Part shown: positions 5,735 to 8,500 of the stretch, one piece after another | Numbering within the stretch: the stretch's first letter is position 1 | Layout: each line of letters begins with the position of its first letter | DNA from: an uncultured Lachnospiraceae bacterium | GTDB taxonomy: Bacteria; Bacillota; Clostridia; Lachnospirales; Lachnospiraceae | DNA length: 8,500 bases | Assembly (NCBI GenBank): GCA_947628025.1 | Contig: CANQYH010000128.1 | Coordinates: 1 to 8,500 of the forward strand | Reading direction: 5' to 3' | Notes under the pieces: generated by a model | Told to the model about the DNA's origin: nothing | Database searches by the model: none | The model's input: the letters and a program-made list of their open reading frames with translations, nothing else | Made by a program: the position numbers and the translations under genes

Positions 5735-7560
5735 GCAGCGATAAGAAAAAAGGCTTGCTTACGCGCATATTTGCCTCTGACGAAAATTCCGACGTGCAGT
5801 ACGAGGGAAATGCCCTGCTGCGGATGATTTCCTATCTGAAGCCGTACAAGGGCGTGTGCGTCGCCTGCGTATTCCTGGTGCTCGTCACCACGGTTCTGGA
5901 ACTTTACAAACCGATCCTGATCGGCAACGCCATCGACTTTTTCATCACCGGAGATTTCGCTCCCGGAGAGATGGTGCGGGAACGGTTTACGGGCGTCCTG
6001 ATCGCGGCCGCCAAATATATGGCCGTCCTGCTGGCTCTGTTTATCTTCAACCGGCGCCAGTACATTCTCTTGCAGACCACCGGCCAGAAGATTATTTATG
6101 AGATGCGCAACCAGCTTTTCACCCACATGGAAAGCCTGTCCATGCGTTTCTTCGACCTGACGCCGGTCGGCAAGATCGTGACCCGCATTACCAACGACGT
6201 GGAATCCGTCAACGAGCTTTACTCCAACATCCTGGTCCGGCTGTTCAAAAACAGCGTAAAAATCATCGGCCTGGCGGTCGTCATGCTTTTGCTGAACTGG
6301 AAAATGGCGCTGTTTTCCTTTATCATGGTCCCGTTCATGACCGTGCTGACCGTGATATTCCGAAAGATCGCCCACACCACGTTCCAAATGACACGCACGA
6401 AGATCACGGCGCTGAATACGTTCCTTTCGGAAAATATTTCCGGCATGAAGATCATTCAGATCTTCCATAAGGAAAAAGAAAAGCACCAGGAATTCTGCGA
6501 CCGAAGTGAAGAATTGTACCGCGTCAATTACCGGGAGATCCTGGTCAACGCGATCTTCCGTCCCAGCATTTATATGGTGTCGGTCATTGCCCTGATCATC
6601 GTCATCGCGTCGGGAAGCTACGGCGTCTTCCACGGAACGATCACGATCGGCACCATGTATATTTTCATCCAGTACATTCAGACCTTTTTCGAACCGATCC
6701 AGGAGCTGGCGGATCAATTGGCAACGCTCCAGTCGGCGATCGCGGCTGCCGAAAAGATCTTTACGCTCCTGGATGAAAAGCCTTTGATCCATGATCCGGA
6801 ACATCCGGTGGTTCTTCCCCAAATCAAGGGCCGGATCGAATTTAAGCACGTATGGTTCGCTTACAATGAAGAAGATTATGTCCTGAAAGACTTGAGTTTT
6901 ACCATTGAACCCGGACAGAAAGTCGCTTTCGTAGGCGCCACCGGCGCAGGCAAATCGTCCATCCTGAATCTGATCGGCAGATACTACGATATCCAGAAAG
7001 GCGAAATCCTGATTGACGGCGTTAATATCCAGGACATGACCCGCGACCAGATCCGCGGCGCGATCGGCCAGGTGCAGCAGGACGTATTCATTTTTACAGG
7101 CGATATCAAGAGCAACATCCGCCTGCGGAACGACGATATCAGCAATAAGGCTATCCTCGAAGCATCCCGTCAGGTGAACGCCAATCATTTCATCGAGCGG
7201 CTGCCCAATGGTTATGACGAAAAAGTTTCCGAACGGGGCTCCACGTTCTCAGCCGGTCAGAGGCAGCTCCTCTCCTTTGCGCGTACATTAGCGTTTGACC
7301 CGACTATTTTGATCCTGGACGAAGCCACAGCCAATATCGATACGGAAACAGAACAATGGATCCAGGACGCCTTAGAGAAGCTCATGGCCGGCCGCACGAC
7401 GATCATGGTGGCCCACCGCCTGTCCACGATCCAGCACGCAGACAACATCATCGTCATGCACCACGGACGGATCCGGGAAAGCGGAACGCACCAGGAGCTT
7501 CTGGAAAAAGGCGGTATTTACAAGAAACTGTACGAACTGCAGAAAAGCGAACAGGCTTAA
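5731..7560 (+). CDS. ABC exporter half-transporter, catalytic subunit (BmrD/YheH-like)
   Basis: A 609-residue partner of the preceding gene, starting inside its stop codon with AAGGAGG (5715-5721) nine bases upstream. The N-terminal half (about 30-330) has the six-helix exporter membrane domain, including a charged N-terminal lead of about 30 residues. The ATPase domain shows Walker A GATGAGKSS (402-410), Q-loop QVQQD, X-loop ERG (501-503), signature FSAGQRQ (506-512), Walker B LILDE with E531, and switch His562. Here Walker B is canonical but the signature has Ala instead of the first Gly (SAGQ instead of SGGQ). This is the mirror image of its partner, so one ATP site is competent and one degenerate. 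The two proteins should form an obligate heterodimeric exporter in the cytoplasmic membrane. The substrate is unknown. Confidence 0.93.
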   Translation: MSSDKKKGLLTRIFASDENSDVQYEGNALLRMISYLKPYKGVCVACVFLVLVTTVLELYKPILIGNAIDFFITGDFAPGEMVRERFTGVLIAAAKYMAVLLALFIFNRRQYILLQTTGQKIIYEMRNQLFTHMESLSMRFFDLTPVGKIVTRITNDVESVNELYSNILVRLFKNSVKIIGLAVVMLLLNWKMALFSFIMVPFMTVLTVIFRKIAHTTFQMTRTKITALNTFLSENISGMKIIQIFHKEKEKHQEFCDRSEELYRVNYREILVNAIFRPSIYMVSVIALIIVIASGSYGVFHGTITIGTMYIFIQYIQTFFEPIQELADQLATLQSAIAAAEKIFTLLDEKPLIHDPEHPVVLPQIKGRIEFKHVWFAYNEEDYVLKDLSFTIEPGQKVAFVGATGAGKSSILNLIGRYYDIQKGEILIDGVNIQDMTRDQIRGAIGQVQQDVFIFTGDIKSNIRLRNDDISNKAILEASRQVNANHFIERLPNGYDEKVSERGSTFSAGQRQLLSFARTLAFDPTILILDEATANIDTETEQWIQDALEKLMAGRTTIMVAHRLSTIQHADNIIVMHHGRIRESGTHQELLEKGGIYKKLYELQKSEQA

Positions 7561-7603
7561 AATAATGAAAAGGGGAATATCGCTCTCTGAAATAAGTCTA
7601 GAG

Positions 7604-7673
7604 AAAAAACAGGATGATCTCCTGATGATTTCAAGCTTTGATAAAACTTGAATTTCACGGGAGGCATCCTGTT
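7604..7673. terminator. Bidirectional terminator between exporter operon and tRNA cluster
   Basis: AACAGGATG (7608-7616) pairs with CATCCTGTT (7665-7673). Inside are CTCC/GGAG (7619-7622 with 7660-7663) and TTCAAG/CTTGAA (7630-7635 with 7647-7652). On the minus strand it is followed by a TTTTTT run (7609-7604), and on the plus strand by the weaker, T-rich TTCTTACTTTC. It can insulate the two converging transcripts. Confidence 0.6.
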
Positions 7674-7912
7674 CTTACTTTCAGGAGCAAAAAACGATAT
7701 TATCTGACTGTCCCTTTTTATTAAAATCAACACGGAATCAAAATACGGCGTTATTTCAACACTTCTACGTACCATATTCCTCTTTCCTCCAGAGCGCTTT
7801 CATATAAGCTGAAGCACCTGTTCATGGTATGCCGATCCATTTATATGATTCAAGATCTGCAGGTGCCGAAAGTTACCGGTCGGCTGGCGTGCCAACTGAA
7901 TCGTATTTGGAC
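7674..7912. other. Intergenic stretch without a recognisable gene
   Basis: About 240 bases between the exporter terminator and the tRNA terminator. Short frames on both strands lack a ribosome binding site and known motifs. The only structure noted is the 7-bp inverted repeat at 7814-7865. Confidence 0.5.
7814..7865. repeat. Inverted repeat, possible hairpin
   Basis: GCACCTG (7814-7820) and CAGGTGC (7859-7865) are perfect complements around a 38-nt centre that has a minor ATGG/CCAT pairing. No T-run follows on either strand. The function is unknown. Confidence 0.25.
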
Positions 7913-7963
7913 AAAAATAAAGACCCACAAAGCGCTTGTCCAATCCACTTTCTGAGTCTTTAT
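7913..7963 (-). terminator. Intrinsic terminator of the tRNA operon
   Basis: On the minus strand ATAAAGAC (7963-7956) pairs with GTCTTTAT (7924-7917), followed by TTTTT down to 7913. An inner AAAG/CTTT pairing is possible. It begins at the last base of tRNA-Lys, so tRNA 3' maturation and termination share this end. Confidence 0.6.
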
Positions 7964-8035
7964 GAGCGTGCGGGGATTCGAACCCCGGACAACTTGATTA
8001 AAAGTCAAGTGCTCTACCGCCTGAGCTACACGCCC
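7963..8035 (-). tRNA. tRNA-Lys (anticodon TTT)
   Basis: A 73-nt cloverleaf. The acceptor GGGCGTG pairs with CACGCTC (one G-U). The anticodon arm is CTTGA-CTTTTAA-TCAAG, and the T-arm CGGGG-TTCGAAT-CCCCG. The discriminator is A. The 3' CCA is not encoded. It is the last tRNA of the cluster, 20 nt after tRNA-Phe. Confidence 0.97.
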
Positions 8036-8055
8036 GTCCCATATTTGAAAAGATA

Positions 8056-8128
<73 letters not shown>

Positions 8129-8162
8129 ATATTGTGCATGTCCATGGATGAGACACACAAAA

Positions 8163-8236
8163 TTGCGGGGGCAAGATTTGAACTTGCGACCTTCGGGTTA
8201 TGAGCCCGACGAGCTTCCAGACTGCTCCACCCCGCG
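8163..8236 (-). tRNA. Initiator tRNA-fMet (anticodon CAT)
   Basis: A 74-nt cloverleaf with anticodon loop CTCATAA. Two initiator hallmarks are present: the unpaired C1-A72 at the acceptor end (CGCGGGG against CCCCGCA), and three G-C pairs (GGG/CCC) next to the anticodon loop. The T-arm is GCAAG-TTCAAAT-CTTGC. The discriminator is A and CCA is not encoded. This identifies it as the initiator rather than an elongator Met or Ile-CAT tRNA. Confidence 0.96.
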
Positions 8237-8257
8237 ATACTTATGGAATTATCATAT

Positions 8258-8294
8258 GCAGAAAGTCTGAAAAATATTCCTTTTTCCTTTCTGC
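8258..8294. repeat. Hairpin between tRNA-Tyr and tRNA-fMet
   Basis: GCAGAAAG (8258-8265) pairs with CTTTCTGC (8287-8294). Inside, GAAAAA (8269-8274) pairs with TTTTTC (8281-8286). On the minus strand the hairpin begins 4 nt after tRNA-Tyr. It could guide precursor cleavage or shield the spacer. It lacks a T-run after the stem, so it is not an obvious terminator. Confidence 0.45.
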
Positions 8295-8297
8295 GAG

Positions 8298-8379
8298 TGG
8301 GGGAAAGTGGATTCGAACCACTGAAAGCACTGCTAACAGATTTACAGTCTGCCCCCTTTGGCCACTCGGGAATTCCCCC
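8298..8379 (-). tRNA. tRNA-Tyr (anticodon GTA)
   Basis: An 82-nt class II cloverleaf with a long variable arm. The acceptor GGGGGAA pairs with TTCCCCC. The anticodon arm is CAGA-CTGTAAA-TCTG. The T-arm is AGTGG-TTCGAAT-CCACT. The discriminator is A and CCA is not encoded. Confidence 0.96.
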
Positions 8380-8427
8380 ATAATCAATTACACTATGAAA
8401 CTGCCTTAAACTATCTCATAATGTATA

Positions 8428-8499
8428 AGCCGATGATCGGATTCGAACCGATAACCTGCTGATTACAAATCAGCTGCTCTGCCGTTGAGCCACATCGGC
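8428..8499 (-). tRNA. tRNA-Thr (anticodon TGT)
   Basis: A 72-nt cloverleaf. The acceptor GCCGATG pairs perfectly with CATCGGC. The anticodon arm is GCTGA-TTTGTAA-TCAGC. The T-arm is ATCGG-TTCGAAT-CCGAT. The discriminator is T and CCA is not encoded. It is the first tRNA seen here. The operon promoter lies beyond the window edge. Confidence 0.95.
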
Positions 8500-8500
8500 A

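Noticed and set aside
5707..7188. A 493-codon minus-strand frame, and a similar 300-codon frame at 4787-5689
   Set aside because: Both lie antisense to well-supported ABC exporter genes and show no recognisable domain or start signal. They arise from the codon bias of the genes opposite.
7557..7775. Minus-strand 72-codon frame
   Set aside because: It covers the bidirectional terminator and lacks a ribosome binding site or recognisable motif.

Overview
The window looks like a chromosomal segment of a Bacillota genome, most likely Clostridia and possibly Lachnospiraceae. The evidence is the AGGAGG-type ribosome binding sites, the clostridial-style tRNA cluster, the modular secreted protein with InlB-type and cysteine-pair repeats, a GEMM-I riboswitch, and a YheI/YheH (BmrC/BmrD)-like half-transporter pair. 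The family-level placement is inference. I see no insertion sequence, prophage or CRISPR array.

Left part (1-2580, minus strand). A large secreted protein gene starts at 2232 and is still open at position 1, so its C-terminus lies outside the window. It has a signal peptide, two Listeria-Bacteroides (InlB_B/Flg_new) type repeats, an Ig-like stretch, a series of CxxC modules, and a low-complexity acidic tail followed by a Ser/Gly tail, both encoded by tandem DNA repeats. Its roughly 310-nt 5' leader is the most interesting element here. It has a strong extended -10 promoter and a c-di-GMP-I (GEMM-I) riboswitch aptamer. After the aptamer come an intrinsic terminator with a competing antiterminator, and then a second terminator-like hairpin that is itself in competition with an alternative stem. 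The surface protein is therefore predicted to be controlled by cyclic di-GMP. Whether the ligand turns it on or off cannot be settled by reading.

Middle part (2640-7560, plus strand). A divergent promoter drives a PPP-type metallophosphoesterase with a C-terminal SH3-like extension. It keeps the metal ligands, but the catalytic histidine of the GNHE motif is valine. After 111 bases follow two overlapping (ATGA) genes for the halves of a heterodimeric ABC exporter. The first half has a degenerate Walker B (Asp-Asp), and the second has a degenerate signature motif (SAGQ) with an intact Walker B Glu. This is the asymmetric one-competent-site design of BmrCD and TM287/288.

Right part (7561-8500). 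A long hairpin that can terminate transcription in both directions separates the exporter operon from a converging minus-strand tRNA cluster. In transcription order the tRNAs are Thr(TGT), Tyr(GTA), initiator Met(CAT), Phe(GAA) and Lys(TTT), followed by an intrinsic terminator. None encodes its 3' CCA. The cluster may continue beyond the right edge.
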